Positions 9,117 to 18,704 of a stretch of DNA of 52,709 nt are shown here, piece after piece. A program made the translations under genes and the position numbers. Position 1 is the first letter of the stretch. Each line of letters begins with the position of its first letter. A model generated the notes under the pieces. That model did not search any database. It was not told where the DNA came from and saw nothing but the letters and a program-made list of their open reading frames with translations. Origin of the DNA: Syntrophomonas zehnderi OL-4 (GTDB lineage: Bacteria; Bacillota; Syntrophomonadia; Syntrophomonadales; Syntrophomonadaceae); the NCBI RefSeq assembly GCF_000983115.1, contig NZ_CGIH01000009.1:115955-168663 (forward strand), in the 5' to 3' direction.

Positions 9117-11243
9117 TTAAACCCCAATTCCCAGCCAAAGTCCTCCCCGGTATACTATAAAAGATACCAGCCAGGCTAATATCAAGGTGTAGGCAACCAT
9201 AAAGAGCGGCCATTTCCAACCATTGGTTTCCCTCTTCATTATGGCAACGGTAGCCAAACAAGGTACGTAGATCAACGTGAATATCATCAGCACGTAAGCA
9301 ACTAAAGGAGTAAAACCTGACTGTTCCCTTACCTTTTCGGCAAAACTTTTCACAGCCGCAGCCTCTTCAGCAGCCAGGGCCTCACTATCCCCGATACTAT
9401 ATAACGTACCCATGGTGCTTACAACGACTTCCTTGGCTCCTAGACCGCTAACCAAAGCCACCCCGGTTTTCCAATCAAAGCCCAGCGGTTTGATCACAGG
9501 TTCGATAGCCTTTCCCATTCTGCCTGCGTAACTGTTTTCTAATTGGATCGCCGGTTCGTTAAAAGCCCGGCCATGTTCATCCACGTTAGGAAACGTAAAT
9601 AACCCCCACATCAGGATAGACATGGCCAGGATTATAGTACCTGCTTTTCGTAAGTAAAGCCAGGTTCTCTCCCACATATGAATCAGAATGTTTTTCAGGG
9701 TAGGCATTCTGTAAATCGGCAGTTCCATTACAAATGGTTCAGTTTCACCAGGCAACAAGTAAGTTCTAAATAAACGCGCCATGGCAATCGCCAGGATAAT
9801 GCCGATCAGATAAAGCGAAAACAGTACATTGCCACCCGCCCGGGGGGTAAAAAATGCGGCAATAAGCAGGGTATAGACCGGCAAGCGAGCTCCACAGCTC
9901 ATCAAAGGGGTAACCAGCATAGTGACCAAGCGATCCCGTGGATTTTCCAGAGTCCGGGTAGCCATCATGGCCGGTACGGTACAGCCGAATCCAATCAGCA
10001 TGGGAACAAATGATTTACCATGCAGGCCGGCTCGATGCATAATATTGTCCATAACAAAAGCGGCTCGGGCCATGTACCCGGTTCCTTCCAACAGGGCTAT
10101 TCCCAGGAACAATAAAAGAATATTGGGCAAGAATACCAACACTCCGCCGACCCCGCCAATTATCCCATCAACCAGCAAGGAGCGCAGTAAACTTTCCGCC
10201 ATATTGACTTCTACCCATCCGGCCAAAGCCGCTATCCCGCTTTCTATCCACTCCATAGGAGGTGCTCCCAGGGTAAATGTCAATTGAAAGAGCAGCCACA
10301 TAATGCCTAGGAATACTGGTATCCCCAAAACCCGGTTAAGAAGAATATTATCAATTTTCTCGGTTAGTGTCAGTCGTTCGAGTGTATTGGTCTGGCAAGC
10401 TTCGCGACACACACCGCGGATAAAGCCATACCGATCTTCGACTAAACAAGTTTCCGCATCATCGCCGATCATACTTTGGAGCCGTTTGCGGCTTTTTTCT
10501 ATTTGCAGCGGTAACTCTTGGTCAAATTCTTCCAGATGTTTCATGATCTCGCGATCTTTTTCCAAAAATTTTAAAGCCAACCAGCGGGAGGGATAGGGCA
10601 ATCTTGAATTCCCGACTGAGTCGCTTCCGGCTGCTATTTCCAGTGCTGCTGTTTTTTCCTGATTAATAATCCTTTGTAAAACCAGTAATTCATCTTCGAC
10701 TTCACGACGATAACGTACCTGCCGCTCGGGTAACTCGATCTTATTTTCAGCAATTTTAATAACCTCAGTTAATATTTCCTGCGTCCCTTCATTCTTGCTT
10801 CCCACGGCCTTAACGACCGACATTCCCAGCAGCTTGGAAAGCAAATCAGAGTCGATTTTATCGCCTCTTTGCTCGACCACATCCGCCATATTTAAAACCA
10901 GCAGCATAGGGATTTTCAGTTCTAATAACTGGCTGGTAAGATAGAGATTGCGCTCCAGATTAGAGGCATCCACAATATTTACCAAAATATCGGGCCTTGC
11001 GTGCAAAATAACGTTACGGCTGACCAGTTCATCAGGGGAATAAGCAGACAGCCCATACGTTCCCGGCAAATCAATAACAGTAATATCATAACCCGCATGT
11101 TTTACCCGACCTTCCTTTTTCTCTACCGTAACCCCTGAATAGTTTCCTACATGCTGGCGGCTGCCGGTCAGATTGTTATAAATTGTTGTTTTGCCTGAAT
11201 TGGGGTTACCCGCCAGGGCGACAACCAGTTTTTTTTCCGTCAT
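9117..11243 (-). CDS. feoB: Ferrous iron transport protein B
   Basis: A Fe2+ importer of the cytoplasmic membrane, 708 residues from MTEKKLVVAL. That ATG has GGAGG eight to ten bases upstream; an earlier in-frame start is less well placed. The N-terminal G domain has GNPNSGKTT (G1), DLPGTYGLS (G3) and NMAD (G4). A helical GDI-like linker (about 190-290) follows, then the membrane domain with Gate motifs including GFGCTVPAM and a C-terminal GLGAKEVVVSTMGTLY segment. It follows feoA by 21 bases, so the two are one transcript. Expression is probably iron-repressed through the Fur-like and DtxR-like boxes upstream of the operon. Confidence 0.96.
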   Translation of the reverse strand: MTEKKLVVALAGNPNSGKTTIYNNLTGSRQHVGNYSGVTVEKKEGRVKHAGYDITVIDLPGTYGLSAYSPDELVSRNVILHARPDILVNIVDASNLERNLYLTSQLLELKIPMLLVLNMADVVEQRGDKIDSDLLSKLLGMSVVKAVGSKNEGTQEILTEVIKIAENKIELPERQVRYRREVEDELLVLQRIINQEKTAALEIAAGSDSVGNSRLPYPSRWLALKFLEKDREIMKHLEEFDQELPLQIEKSRKRLQSMIGDDAETCLVEDRYGFIRGVCREACQTNTLERLTLTEKIDNILLNRVLGIPVFLGIMWLLFQLTFTLGAPPMEWIESGIAALAGWVEVNMAESLLRSLLVDGIIGGVGGVLVFLPNILLLFLGIALLEGTGYMARAAFVMDNIMHRAGLHGKSFVPMLIGFGCTVPAMMATRTLENPRDRLVTMLVTPLMSCGARLPVYTLLIAAFFTPRAGGNVLFSLYLIGIILAIAMARLFRTYLLPGETEPFVMELPIYRMPTLKNILIHMWERTWLYLRKAGTIILAMSILMWGLFTFPNVDEHGRAFNEPAIQLENSYAGRMGKAIEPVIKPLGFDWKTGVALVSGLGAKEVVVSTMGTLYSIGDSEALAAEEAAAVKSFAEKVREQSGFTPLVAYVLMIFTLIYVPCLATVAIMKRETNGWKWPLFMVAYTLILAWLVSFIVYRGGLWLGIGV

Positions 11244-11264
11244 TAACTCAATCCTCCCCCACAC

Positions 11265-11489
11265 TTATTCCAGGATAACGGTATCGGCTTCTTCTTTACG
11301 TAAACTTATATGAAAGCCCTGGTTTTTAACCTCCACCGGGTCTCCCAGGGGCGCATAGCGCTCCATGACCAGTTCGGTACCCGGCACCAGCCCCATATCC
11401 ATAATCCGACGGCGTATGGGACCATCACCTGTGATCGTTTTGATCCTGCCGTGCTCCCCCGGACTTAAATCCTTTAATGTACGTGTCAT
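11265..11489 (-). CDS. feoA: Ferrous iron transport protein A
   Basis: A 74-residue SH3-like FeoA protein, needed with FeoB for Fe2+ uptake and thought to act on the cytoplasmic side. Conserved features are LxxLSPGEHGRIKTI near the start, RRRIMDMGLVPGTEL in the middle and the basic end FHISLRKEEADTVILE. The sequence closely matches the C-terminal domain of the DtxR-family regulator at 11931-12566 (APLGDPVEV against APLGDPIEI; HISLRKEEA against HVSLRKEEA), showing a shared fold. A GGGGAGATG-type site precedes the ATG. The start overlaps the end of the small Cys-rich gene by 65 bases. Confidence 0.95.
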   Translation of the reverse strand: MTRTLKDLSPGEHGRIKTITGDGPIRRRIMDMGLVPGTELVMERYAPLGDPVEVKNQGFHISLRKEEADTVILE

Positions 11490-11676
11490 TGTTTATCATC
11501 TCCCCTTTTTCTTTCTCATCAGCTGCTTGGCAGCAATCGGTGCAACTGCCGCAAAAGGAACAATAATCATCCTCGTCTGGTCTACTAAAGCTTTTTACTG
11601 CCCGCCAGCTGCGAACAGCCAGGATAATCAATGCCAGTAATGATAATGCAACTAAAGTCAAGGTTTCCAAAATCAT
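11425..11676 (-). CDS. Small Cys-rich membrane protein of the feo operon (FeoB-associated type)
   Basis: An 83-residue peptide starting MILETLTLVALSLLALIILA with one N-terminal transmembrane helix, a short basic stretch (RSWRAVKSF) and a cysteine cluster CSFCGSCTDCC, then a hydrophilic tail. The layout matches the FeoB-associated Cys-rich membrane proteins common in Firmicutes, but those often end near the cysteine cluster. Here the frame runs on into feoA in a different frame, so the last 20 or so residues may be incidental. GAGGGG lies just before the ATG. A role in iron or thiol chemistry at FeoB is inferred from position only. Confidence 0.6.
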   Translation of the reverse strand: MILETLTLVALSLLALIILAVRSWRAVKSFSRPDEDDYCSFCGSCTDCCQAADEKEKGEMINNDTYIKGFKSGGARQDQNDHR

Positions 11677-11690
11677 CAACTCCCCTCTTT

Positions 11691-11706
11691 GTTAGTTTGA
11701 CCTAAC
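11691..11706 (-). promoter_or_regulatory. DtxR/IdeR-like operator before the feo operon
   Basis: Minus strand reads GTTAGGTCAAACTAAC, with 5-base perfect arms GTTAG/CTAAC. It resembles half of the classic DtxR box TTAGGTTAGCCTAACCTAA. It sits directly upstream of the ribosome binding site of the first feo gene, and a DtxR-family gene lies next door. Confidence 0.5.
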
Positions 11707-11760
11707 TTTATTTAGTAAAAAAATCGCTCCCGCAGGATTCCGTTTAAATGTTTGCAATAT

Positions 11761-11775
11761 TGATAATCATTATCA
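11761..11775 (-). promoter_or_regulatory. Fur-box-like operator before the feo operon
   Basis: TGATAATCATTATCA is a perfect 7-1-7 palindrome of the Fur type (TGATAAT-n-ATTATCA). It lies 85 bases before the first feo ATG, between the DtxR-family gene and feo. Ferric-uptake-type repression of feo is inferred; no fur gene is in the window. Confidence 0.7.
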
Positions 11776-11930
11776 TAAATTGCTGTTCTTATAATAATAT
11801 CCATTCGCTTTTCTGTCAACAATTTTTTCGGCTTGAGATTTTTTATCCGGGTCGGCAGGAATAATTCCAACATCGAGATGCTTTTAACTATGAAAAACAC
11901 CGCATGAGGTTGGATAAATATAAACTAGGT

Positions 11931-12566
11931 TTAATCCTGAATTAACTCAACCAACAGCGAAGCTGCCTCCTCTTTGCGCAAACTAACATGATAGCTTTTG
12001 ATAAGGATCTCGATGGGGTCACCCAGGGGGGCGAATCTTTCCACCATAACAACTGTATCAGGAACCAGACCCATTTCCAACAGGCGTTTTTTAAGGTGGG
12101 AATTCCCGGCGGAGTGTTTAATAATCCTGGCTTTTTGACCAGGATGTATATCGGCCAAGGTTAAAGACCGCGCAGGCATTTGGTTAGCGGATGGTTGGGC
12201 GGCTAAAAAACAGTTCATCTTTTCCAAAGTTTCCGCGCTTATGACGTGTTCCATCAAACAGGCATCCTGATCTGCTACTGCCGGCGAAACGTTTAGTATT
12301 TCTTGCAGGAAATCGTTTATAATCTGGTGGCGTTTCCAGACCTCCTGTGCCTTGATACGACCGGTTTCGGTCAGATAGACCGGCCCATACCGCTCCTGGG
12401 TAACCAATCCTTCCCGATGCAAAGTGCTGATGGCTTGATTTACGCTGGGTTTGGCAATATTCATTTGCCGGGCGATATCACTAACTGTAGCCTTGCCGTC
12501 TTCCTGGGATAACTGTAAAATAACCTCCAAATAATCCTCCTGGGACGGAGTCAATTTATCTTCCAT
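11931..12566 (-). CDS. DtxR-family metal-dependent transcriptional regulator with FeoA-like C-terminal domain
   Basis: A cytoplasmic repressor of 211 residues. The winged helix is residues 1-65 (TPSQEDYLEVILQLS, then AKPSVNQAISTLHREGLV), the dimerisation/metal domain about 66-145 and an SH3-like FeoA domain about 150-211. Metal-ligand positions typical of the family are H80, E89, C103, E106 and H107; a Cys in the CxxEH motif is typical of the iron-sensing DtxR/IdeR branch rather than the Mn-sensing MntR branch. The gene precedes feo on the same strand and a DtxR-like box lies before feo, so it probably represses iron uptake when metal is replete. No terminator is obvious between it and feo. 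Confidence 0.88.
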   Translation of the reverse strand: MEDKLTPSQEDYLEVILQLSQEDGKATVSDIARQMNIAKPSVNQAISTLHREGLVTQERYGPVYLTETGRIKAQEVWKRHQIINDFLQEILNVSPAVADQDACLMEHVISAETLEKMNCFLAAQPSANQMPARSLTLADIHPGQKARIIKHSAGNSHLKKRLLEMGLVPDTVVMVERFAPLGDPIEILIKSYHVSLRKEEAASLLVELIQD

Positions 12567-12636
12567 GTCTGCACTCCCTTAAAACAGTTTTTTCTTGATT
12601 ACAAACCGTTAATAATGTTTCAATACTAATTAAAAA

Positions 12637-12671
12637 GCTGCTCCCATTTCCTTTACGAAGATGGGAACAGC
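12637..12671 (-). terminator. Terminator of the peroxiredoxin gene
   Basis: Arms GCTGCTCCCAT (12637-12647) and ATGGGAACAGC (12661-12671), with one mismatch. On the minus strand the hairpin is followed by TTTTT, 17 bases past the stop of the gene ending at 12688. Confidence 0.8.
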
Positions 12672-12687
12672 AATATTTTGCGACAAT

Positions 12688-13410
12688 CTAATCGTTAAAT
12701 GCTTCGCTGACCTTCCAGACCTTCCACACATTGCCTACCAGATCCGGCCCAGGCTTTAAAGTTTGCTTGCCCGGTTGCCAACCTGACGGAGTAGCTTCGG
12801 TTCCCTGTGATTCCCGCACCAGTTGGAAAGCTTTTATCTGCCGGATGGTTTCGCTTACATTTCTGCCTACCGGCGGAGTCAGGACTTCAAAACCCTGTAT
12901 GTTACCGTCCGGATCAATAATAAACCGGCCTCGGGTTTCAACCCCACTATCCTCATCATATATACCGTACATTTTGCCGATACTGCCATCCTGATCTGAC
13001 AGCATCAAAAACGGTATATCCTGGTTAATCATCTTGGAAAGTTCATGATCGTTCCACATCTTATGTACGAAAACACTATCCACACTAATGGAAAGCACTT
13101 CTACGCCCAGGGCTTTAAAATCAGCGTATTTTTCAGCAACTGCTGAGATTTCTGTTGCTCAGACGAATGTAAAATCACCGGGATAGAAACAAAGCAATAC
13201 CCATTTCCCCTTGTATTCAGAAAGACTGGTATTAACAAACTTCCCCTGCCCATAAGCGGCGGCTGTAAAATCCGGCGCCGGTTTGCCTACTTTTACCATA
13301 CTTGGTTTCGCCTCCTTTAATACGCTCTCATTACTGATACCTGCAGCTGTTTCTGGATCAATCTTCTTTACGGGCGGTCTTTGGCATCCTGGTTTAAATT
13401 CTTCAGGCAT
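12688..13410 (-). CDS. Selenocysteine-containing peroxiredoxin (AhpC/Prx1-like)
   Basis: A thiol/selenol peroxidase of 240 residues including Sec84. The frame has an in-frame TGA at 13159-13161 exactly where peroxiredoxins have the peroxidatic Cys: [15 protein letters not shown] against the family FYPxDFTFVCPTE. Sequence after the TGA continues the fold ([20 protein letters not shown], the GRFIIDPDG strand and the C-terminal arm). A compact hairpin follows the TGA. The start MPEEFKPGC is chosen for GGGGG upstream; a longer in-frame reading exists. The resolving Cys of 2-Cys enzymes is replaced (EATPSGW against xVCPAxW), so another thiol must resolve the selenenic acid. Electron donor unknown. 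A frameshift or nonsense mutation is unlikely because coding similarity is uninterrupted. Confidence 0.9.
13133..13146 (-). promoter_or_regulatory. Candidate bacterial SECIS hairpin for peroxiredoxin Sec84
   Basis: In the mRNA a stem UCAGC/GCUGA with the loop AGUU begins 12 nt after the UGA. Bacterial SECIS elements are short hairpins just downstream of UGA with a GU-containing apical loop, so position and loop fit. The stem is short. Confidence 0.5.
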
Positions 13411-13548
13411 GTAAACGAGCCCCCTTTCCAAACGATAACTTTTGGTTATATATATATATTGATAACACATCAGGGTAGGATTGTCTAGCATAACCAAATG
13501 TCGATTAGATGGGGTAATTGAGGCGGTTTAAATGACTTTGGTGTGGTA

Positions 13549-14442
13549 TTATTTTTCTATCCGGATATACTTCATTATCCCGTCCTCCACCCTGGTTTGG
13601 GCCTGTTTTTGATGACATAGATAGCTGAGGAAGGCAGAAACGGTGGAGAAAATCAGGAAGTATTGGCCACTGTTGATGGTAAGATTGAATTCCTTAATCA
13701 CATGGGCGGTTACTTGCTCGCGGGTACTACTGTTTTTCAGAAATGTCAGGATTACTGTCATAATATGATCGATACGTTCCTGGTTCTTTTTTATATTAGC
13801 CTTAAAATCATCCAGCAAACCGCCATGGGTCAAAAATACTTGCGGCCAGCCTTTTTCCTGGATGTTGACCAGGGTTTGCAGTTGGCTGTTGATATCCACC
13901 ATATACAAAAACGGGTAGTCTGCCAGCATTTTTTCATGCATGAGCGTATCCCCTAAAAATGCTATTTCATCGGGGTTTATTATGCCGATTTGGCCGATGC
14001 TGTGGCCCGGCAAGTCCAGGACGGTAAATTCCTCATTCTTTATATATAATGGGCCGGGATGTATGATCTGATCAACTCTACTGGGATGCATCATCAGGGC
14101 TCGACTGGTCAAAATCCGGAGTGGATAAGCAGAGTACAGCATAGCCGGCCCTATCAGGGGATTTTCGATTATGGCGGCGGCTATGGGGGAGGCCATTATG
14201 CGGCAACCGGTCTGTTTCTGTATATAGGCATTGCCGCCGCAATGATCCGCATGGGCATGGGTGCAAAATATAGCATGCACCTGCAGGCCTTCCTGTTCCA
14301 GCACATCCAGTACCTTTTTCGCTCGTCCTTCCCCGGGACCGCTATCCACCAAAAGACAGGTGTTATCAGCAAAAACATAGACCCCTATGGCACTGTCGCC
14401 ATCCAGGTAATAGCTGTTGCCGGTTATATGATTTAATTGCAT
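13549..14442 (-). CDS. Metallo-beta-lactamase-fold hydrolase
   Basis: A 297-residue cytoplasmic protein from MQLNHITGNSYYLDG (GAGAGGTGG upstream; an earlier GTG is less likely). The MBL-fold metal motif THAHADH is followed by further ligands in LPGHSIGQIG, FLGDTL and LTHGG, giving a full binuclear metal site. The C-terminal 80 residues form a helical, basic winged-helix-like extension (TREQVTAHVIKEFNLTI) seen in some glyoxalase-II-like hydrolases. The substrate cannot be named; a thioester or similar is likely for this subgroup. It is upstream of the selenoperoxiredoxin on the same strand but 138 bases away, so co-transcription is uncertain. Confidence 0.8.
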   Translation of the reverse strand: MQLNHITGNSYYLDGDSAIGVYVFADNTCLLVDSGPGEGRAKKVLDVLEQEGLQVHAIFCTHAHADHCGGNAYIQKQTGCRIMASPIAAAIIENPLIGPAMLYSAYPLRILTSRALMMHPSRVDQIIHPGPLYIKNEEFTVLDLPGHSIGQIGIINPDEIAFLGDTLMHEKMLADYPFLYMVDINSQLQTLVNIQEKGWPQVFLTHGGLLDDFKANIKKNQERIDHIMTVILTFLKNSSTREQVTAHVIKEFNLTINSGQYFLIFSTVSAFLSYLCHQKQAQTRVEDGIMKYIRIEK

Positions 14443-14760
14443 ATATACCACCTCTCGTTAAGATGAACAGGGTCTGGCAAGCGGATAGACGCGGATTTAA
14501 GCGTTTTTTTAATATTAATAACTACCCATGAAAATAGTTGCGTTATACTTCTAAACATCCATTACGGCTATTTTAACTCATTCAAATTAGCGGATTTGCA
14601 AGCATATACGTTGATACCGCTAATAGCGTTTTATTAATTAAGATAAATCTGTGTTAATCTGTCTTATCTGCGTTATCTGGGTCTATTAAAGCGCGGAAAT
14701 CCTTCGAATACGGCTGCTACTCCCTAACCATCGCTATTAAGGCTGACGCAAGATCCGCGT
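14443..14760. other. Intergenic region with imperfect short repeats
   Basis: No gene is seen. It contains clustered variants of a motif like AATCTGTGTTAATCTG and TATCTGCGTTATCTG (about 14640-14690), and a CCGCGTCTATTTAATTA end that abuts the lplA stop. Related wording recurs at 15820-15850 and 21785-21845. Confidence 0.5.
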
Positions 14761-15765
14761 CTATTTAATTACTAAACCATCGCCGATAAGTCCTTCTATT
14801 TCACCCGGATTGGCGGCGGGAAAATAGCTATTAAGATCCATTACAGCCAGTTTGTGGTCAATATCAGGTTGGCGGTAGGGGGTGCCTGTCAAGTCTCTGC
14901 CTAATTCAGTTACATCCCGGTTACTGAAAAAATCGCCATATATTTTACATTTTTCTATTAAACCATTTTTAATGTCCAGCCGCAGATCGACCGTTCCCCA
15001 GGGGAAGGTTTTTTTGCGCTGAATATTAAAAGGTGGAGAATTGCCATACACCCAATCCCAGCTTATGTATTTTTTCTGCCGCAATTTATTTATTTCCAGC
15101 AGTTCCGATTTAGAAAGCTGACGATCTCCCTGCAGATAACCTCCATCTCTTACCGTCTGCACAAGCAGGTCTTTAAATTGCTCCAAGGATACCGGCTGCT
15201 TAATATGTTCACTGATGTTAGTAACCCGGCTCCTTACTGATTTTACCCCTTTGGATACAATCTTATCCGGGCTGACGTTTAATACCTTAACCATATCTTC
15301 AATCCGACAATCAAACATCAATGTGCCATGGTGAAGCAGACGATGTTTAAAGCGGCACTGGGCATTACCGGAGAATTTTTTGCCGGCAATGGTGATGTCG
15401 TTGCGCCCGCTGTTTTCAGCTTTTATCCCCATCTTGTCCAGGGTCTCGATAACTGGCTCAGTAAATCTGGCAAAATCAAAGGCAGACCGGTTTTCATCAT
15501 TAACGATAAAGGTAAAATTCAGATTTCCTTCATCGTGGTATACGGCTCCGCCCCCGGATAGACGCCGCACCACTTCAACCCCTTGGCTTCGGATCGCTTC
15601 CAGATTTATTTCTTCCAGGGTGTTCTGATTACGTCCCACCACCACGACCGGCCGATCCTGCCAGAGCAGGAAATAATCGTTTAAGTCAAACTCATTCATT
15701 AAGAGATACTCCTCCAAGGCCAGATTAAAGTAGGGGTCAGTCGATGGATTAATAAGATGAATCAT
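14761..15765 (-). CDS. lplA: Lipoate-protein ligase A
   Basis: A 334-residue cytoplasmic enzyme that attaches lipoate to the lysine of lipoyl domains via lipoyl-AMP. Family motifs are NLALEEYLL, VVVGRNQNTLEEIN, VVRRLSGGGAVYHDEGNLNF (lipoate-binding RRxSGGGAVYHD), the lysine in ITIAGKKFSGNA, and LHHGTLMFD. The C-terminal accessory domain (about 245-334) is present, so it can activate free lipoate with ATP. It lies 105 bases downstream of lpdA on the same strand. Its likely substrate here is GcvH at 20031-20414. An AGGAGG site precedes the ATG. Confidence 0.93.
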   Translation of the reverse strand: MIHLINPSTDPYFNLALEEYLLMNEFDLNDYFLLWQDRPVVVVGRNQNTLEEINLEAIRSQGVEVVRRLSGGGAVYHDEGNLNFTFIVNDENRSAFDFARFTEPVIETLDKMGIKAENSGRNDITIAGKKFSGNAQCRFKHRLLHHGTLMFDCRIEDMVKVLNVSPDKIVSKGVKSVRSRVTNISEHIKQPVSLEQFKDLLVQTVRDGGYLQGDRQLSKSELLEINKLRQKKYISWDWVYGNSPPFNIQRKKTFPWGTVDLRLDIKNGLIEKCKIYGDFFSNRDVTELGRDLTGTPYRQPDIDHKLAVMDLNSYFPAANPGEIEGLIGDGLVIK

Positions 15766-15870
15766 ACAAGCCTCCTCGGTTTTAATACTACAGGGGAGAA
15801 CCTGGACGGAATAAAATAAGCTGTGTAAATCCTATAAATCTGTGTCTGTTTTCTTATTTCTTTTCGTTCC

Positions 15871-17253
15871 TTAGCGGCCCCTGGGGGGTTGCAGGTGGAT
15901 GGCTGTGCCTTTTACTGCGGCGATGGCTTCGGCAAGGGTTTCCCCTAAGGTAGGGTGAGGATGAATTACCCCTTTGACGTCATTAATTTTCATGCGGTTC
16001 TTAACCATCAGGGTGGCCTCCAGGATTAAATCCGAAGCATGCGGCCCCATAATATGCACCCCGATTATGGTATCCTCCTGATCAGCTATCACTTTTACCA
16101 GACCGTCCGTCTCGCCCAGGGTCATAGCTTTGCCGTTGGCGCCAAACTGGAATTTGCCTGTTTGATAATCGATTCCCTGCTGTTTGGCCTGATCTTCACT
16201 GATGCCGACTGTTGCTATTTCCGGGAACGTGAATATGCACCCCGGTACTGCGTGATAAGAAACCCGGCTGTCCAAGCCTGCCATACGTTCGACTGCCACC
16301 ATAGCCTCTTCGGATGCTACGTGCGCCAGCATAGGAGCGCCGATAACATCTCCGATAGCATAAATACCCTTAACATTAGTCTCAAAGTTCTCATCGACCT
16401 GGATAAATCCATGCCCGGTTGTTATGCCCAGCTTGGCGAGATTTAGGCCATCGGTAACGGGTTTCCGTCCGGCAGCGACCAGAACCAGGGCGGCTTCTTT
16501 TATCAACGTGCCTTTTGGGTTTACGGCTGTTACCTGCAAACCACCTTCGGCAACCTGTATGCTTTGTACTTTGGTGCCGGTATGTATTTCAATGCCCTGC
16601 CGTTTAAAAATTACATTCGAGCGCTTGATTAGCTCACTATCCAGCGTGTTTAGAATTTGGGGGGCATATTCTAAAACCGTTACTCGGCTGCCGAAGGAAT
16701 TAAAAATACCCGCAAATTCCATTCCCACTACCCCGCCGCCGATGATTATCAGCTCCGCTGGTACTTGCTCTATATCCAGGATATCTTCACTCTTCATTAC
16801 ACCCGGCAGATTTGCGCCTGGAACGGGCAGATCGGCTGATTCAGAACCACTGGCAATTAGTATGCGGCGGCACTTAATAACCTGATCTTTGACTATTACG
16901 GTAGTTGCATCCTGAATAGACGCCTGTCCGTTAATCACCTCAACTCCGTTAGCTTTTAGCAGACCCGCTACCCCGGCAACCAGGTTGTTGACAATCGTTT
17001 CTTTGCGCTGGCGAGCCGCCGCCATATTAAATTGCACCCCGGAGCTTTGAATGTTATACTCCTCCAGTTTACTCATAGTGCGCATGACTTCGGCATTTTT
17101 GTAATAGGCTTTGGTCGGTATGCAACCTCGATTCAGACAGGTACCTCCCAACTGATCCTTTTCCACCAGCGCAACTTCCAAACCCAATTGCCGCGCTCGG
17201 ATTGCCGCTACATAACCTCCCGGGCCACCGCCGATAATAAGAAGATCTTTCAT
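15871..17253 (-). CDS. lpdA: Dihydrolipoyl dehydrogenase (glycine cleavage L protein)
   Basis: A 460-residue FAD/NAD-disulfide oxidoreductase from [16 protein letters not shown]. It has the FAD site [10 protein letters not shown], the redox disulfide [13 protein letters not shown], the NAD site [13 protein letters not shown], a second FAD motif [16 protein letters not shown] and the C-terminal His-Glu pair HPHPTLGE. It reoxidises dihydrolipoyl-GcvH with NAD+. Its ATG overlaps the stop of gcvPB (ATGA) and a GGGAGG site lies inside that gene, so this start is preferred over one five codons upstream. The position inside the gcv operon points to the glycine system rather than a 2-oxoacid dehydrogenase. 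Confidence 0.96.
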   Translation of the reverse strand: MKDLLIIGGGPGGYVAAIRARQLGLEVALVEKDQLGGTCLNRGCIPTKAYYKNAEVMRTMSKLEEYNIQSSGVQFNMAAARQRKETIVNNLVAGVAGLLKANGVEVINGQASIQDATTVIVKDQVIKCRRILIASGSESADLPVPGANLPGVMKSEDILDIEQVPAELIIIGGGVVGMEFAGIFNSFGSRVTVLEYAPQILNTLDSELIKRSNVIFKRQGIEIHTGTKVQSIQVAEGGLQVTAVNPKGTLIKEAALVLVAAGRKPVTDGLNLAKLGITTGHGFIQVDENFETNVKGIYAIGDVIGAPMLAHVASEEAMVAVERMAGLDSRVSYHAVPGCIFTFPEIATVGISEDQAKQQGIDYQTGKFQFGANGKAMTLGETDGLVKVIADQEDTIIGVHIMGPHASDLILEATLMVKNRMKINDVKGVIHPHPTLGETLAEAIAAVKGTAIHLQPPRGR

Positions 17254-18704
17254 TGCGCAGCCTCCCATTTGACCTTGGGTTTACGGGCCGCTCCCACTTC
17301 GTCCAGGCGGTTGACAGGCGTAGTACGCGGAGCTGTTTTGATCAATTCGCTATTCTCTTGCGCCTCCCGGGCAATATCCTTTAGGGCCTTAATAAAGTCA
17401 TCAAGCCGGGCTTGGCTTTCCGTTTCGGTTGGCTCAATCATCATTGCTTCTTTGACAATTAACGGAAAATAGATGGTGGGAGGATGGTATCCATAATCGA
17501 TCAAACGTTTGGCAACATCCAGAGTTGATATATGCGATTCTTCCATCTGATATTGACTGCTGGCTATAAACTCGTGTTTACAGATACGATCAAACGGAAT
17601 ATGATAAACGCCCCGCAAATGGTGGCGAATATAGTTGGCATTTAAAACCGCATGTTCACAAGCGGAACGCAGCCCCTCCCCACCTAAGGCCAATATATAG
17701 GCATATGCTTTAAGGATTACTCCAAAATTACCGTAAAAATCTTTGACCCGACCCAAAGATTGAGGGCGGTCATAATCGAAATAATAGGCTTCCTCCTTTT
17801 TCTCGACCAGCGGCACTGGCAGAAACGGAGCCAGAAATGATTTTACCCCGACTGGACCTGATCCCGGGCCGCCGCCGCCATGAGGGGTTCCGAAGGTTTT
17901 ATGCAGGTTGAGGTGTACCACATCAAAACCCATATCCCCTGGGCGAGCGACCCCTATCATGCCATTTAAATTGGCACCATCATAATACAGCAGACCACCG
18001 CCTTCATGAACGATCGCGGCTATCTCCATTATATTAGTTTCAAAAAGCCCTAATGTATTTGGATTAGTCAGCATTAGACCGGCTACCTCGTCATTCATCT
18101 TGCTGCGCAGGTCACCAAGATCAACCAGACCCTCTTCATCGGATTTTATCTCAACTACTTCGAAACCCACCACATTTGCGGTAGCCGGATTGGTGCCGTG
18201 TGCCGAGTCCGGCACCAGCATTTTAGTGCGTTTGCTATCCTGTCGATCCTGATGATAGGCTTTAATAATCATTACCCCGGTCATTTCCCCATGGGCGCCG
18301 GCTGCCGGCTGCAGGGTATAACGATCCATGCCGGTAATTTCACACAACATTTTATCGGTATTATACATGAGTTCCAAGGCTCCCTGGACGGTTGATTCCG
18401 GCTGGTAGGGGTGCAGGGAGGCAAAACCCGGTAAACGGGCTGCCCACTCATTAATTTTCGGATTGTATTTCATGGTGCAGGAACCCAGCGGATAAAGGCC
18501 ATCATCGACTCCGAAAGACCGGTGAGATAATTCGGTAAAATGCCGAACGACTTCAACCTCACTTACATCTGGGAGGGTTAGCTCATCCTGTCTGAGAAAA
18601 TCCTGCGGGATAGTGGCAGACAAATCTACGGATGGTATATCAACCGGAGGCAGAAAAAAGGCATTACTCCCGGGAACACTCTTTTCGAAAATAAGCTTAG
18701 TCAT
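17250..18704 (-). CDS. gcvPB: Glycine dehydrogenase (decarboxylating) subunit 2, P-protein beta
   Basis: A 484-residue PLP enzyme subunit. With GcvPA it decarboxylates glycine and transfers aminomethyl to lipoyl-GcvH. The PLP lysine lies in [20 protein letters not shown], the family hallmark. Other conserved parts are [16 protein letters not shown] and [17 protein letters not shown]. Length matches the C-terminal half of single-chain P proteins; Firmicutes and archaea use this split form. It overlaps gcvPA by 8 bases and lpdA by 4, indicating translational coupling. Confidence 0.96.
   Translation of the reverse strand: MTKLIFEKSVPGSNAFFLPPVDIPSVDLSATIPQDFLRQDELTLPDVSEVEVVRHFTELSHRSFGVDDGLYPLGSCTMKYNPKINEWAARLPGFASLHPYQPESTVQGALELMYNTDKMLCEITGMDRYTLQPAAGAHGEMTGVMIIKAYHQDRQDSKRTKMLVPDSAHGTNPATANVVGFEVVEIKSDEEGLVDLGDLRSKMNDEVAGLMLTNPNTLGLFETNIMEIAAIVHEGGGLLYYDGANLNGMIGVARPGDMGFDVVHLNLHKTFGTPHGGGGPGSGPVGVKSFLAPFLPVPLVEKKEEAYYFDYDRPQSLGRVKDFYGNFGVILKAYAYILALGGEGLRSACEHAVLNANYIRHHLRGVYHIPFDRICKHEFIASSQYQMEESHISTLDVAKRLIDYGYHPPTIYFPLIVKEAMMIEPTETESQARLDDFIKALKDIAREAQENSELIKTAPRTTPVNRLDEVGAARKPKVKWEAAQ

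Noticed and set aside
11712-11900. A 62-residue minus-strand frame between feo and the DtxR-family gene.
   Set aside because: It covers the Fur-like box, has no good ribosome binding site and an unremarkable sequence.
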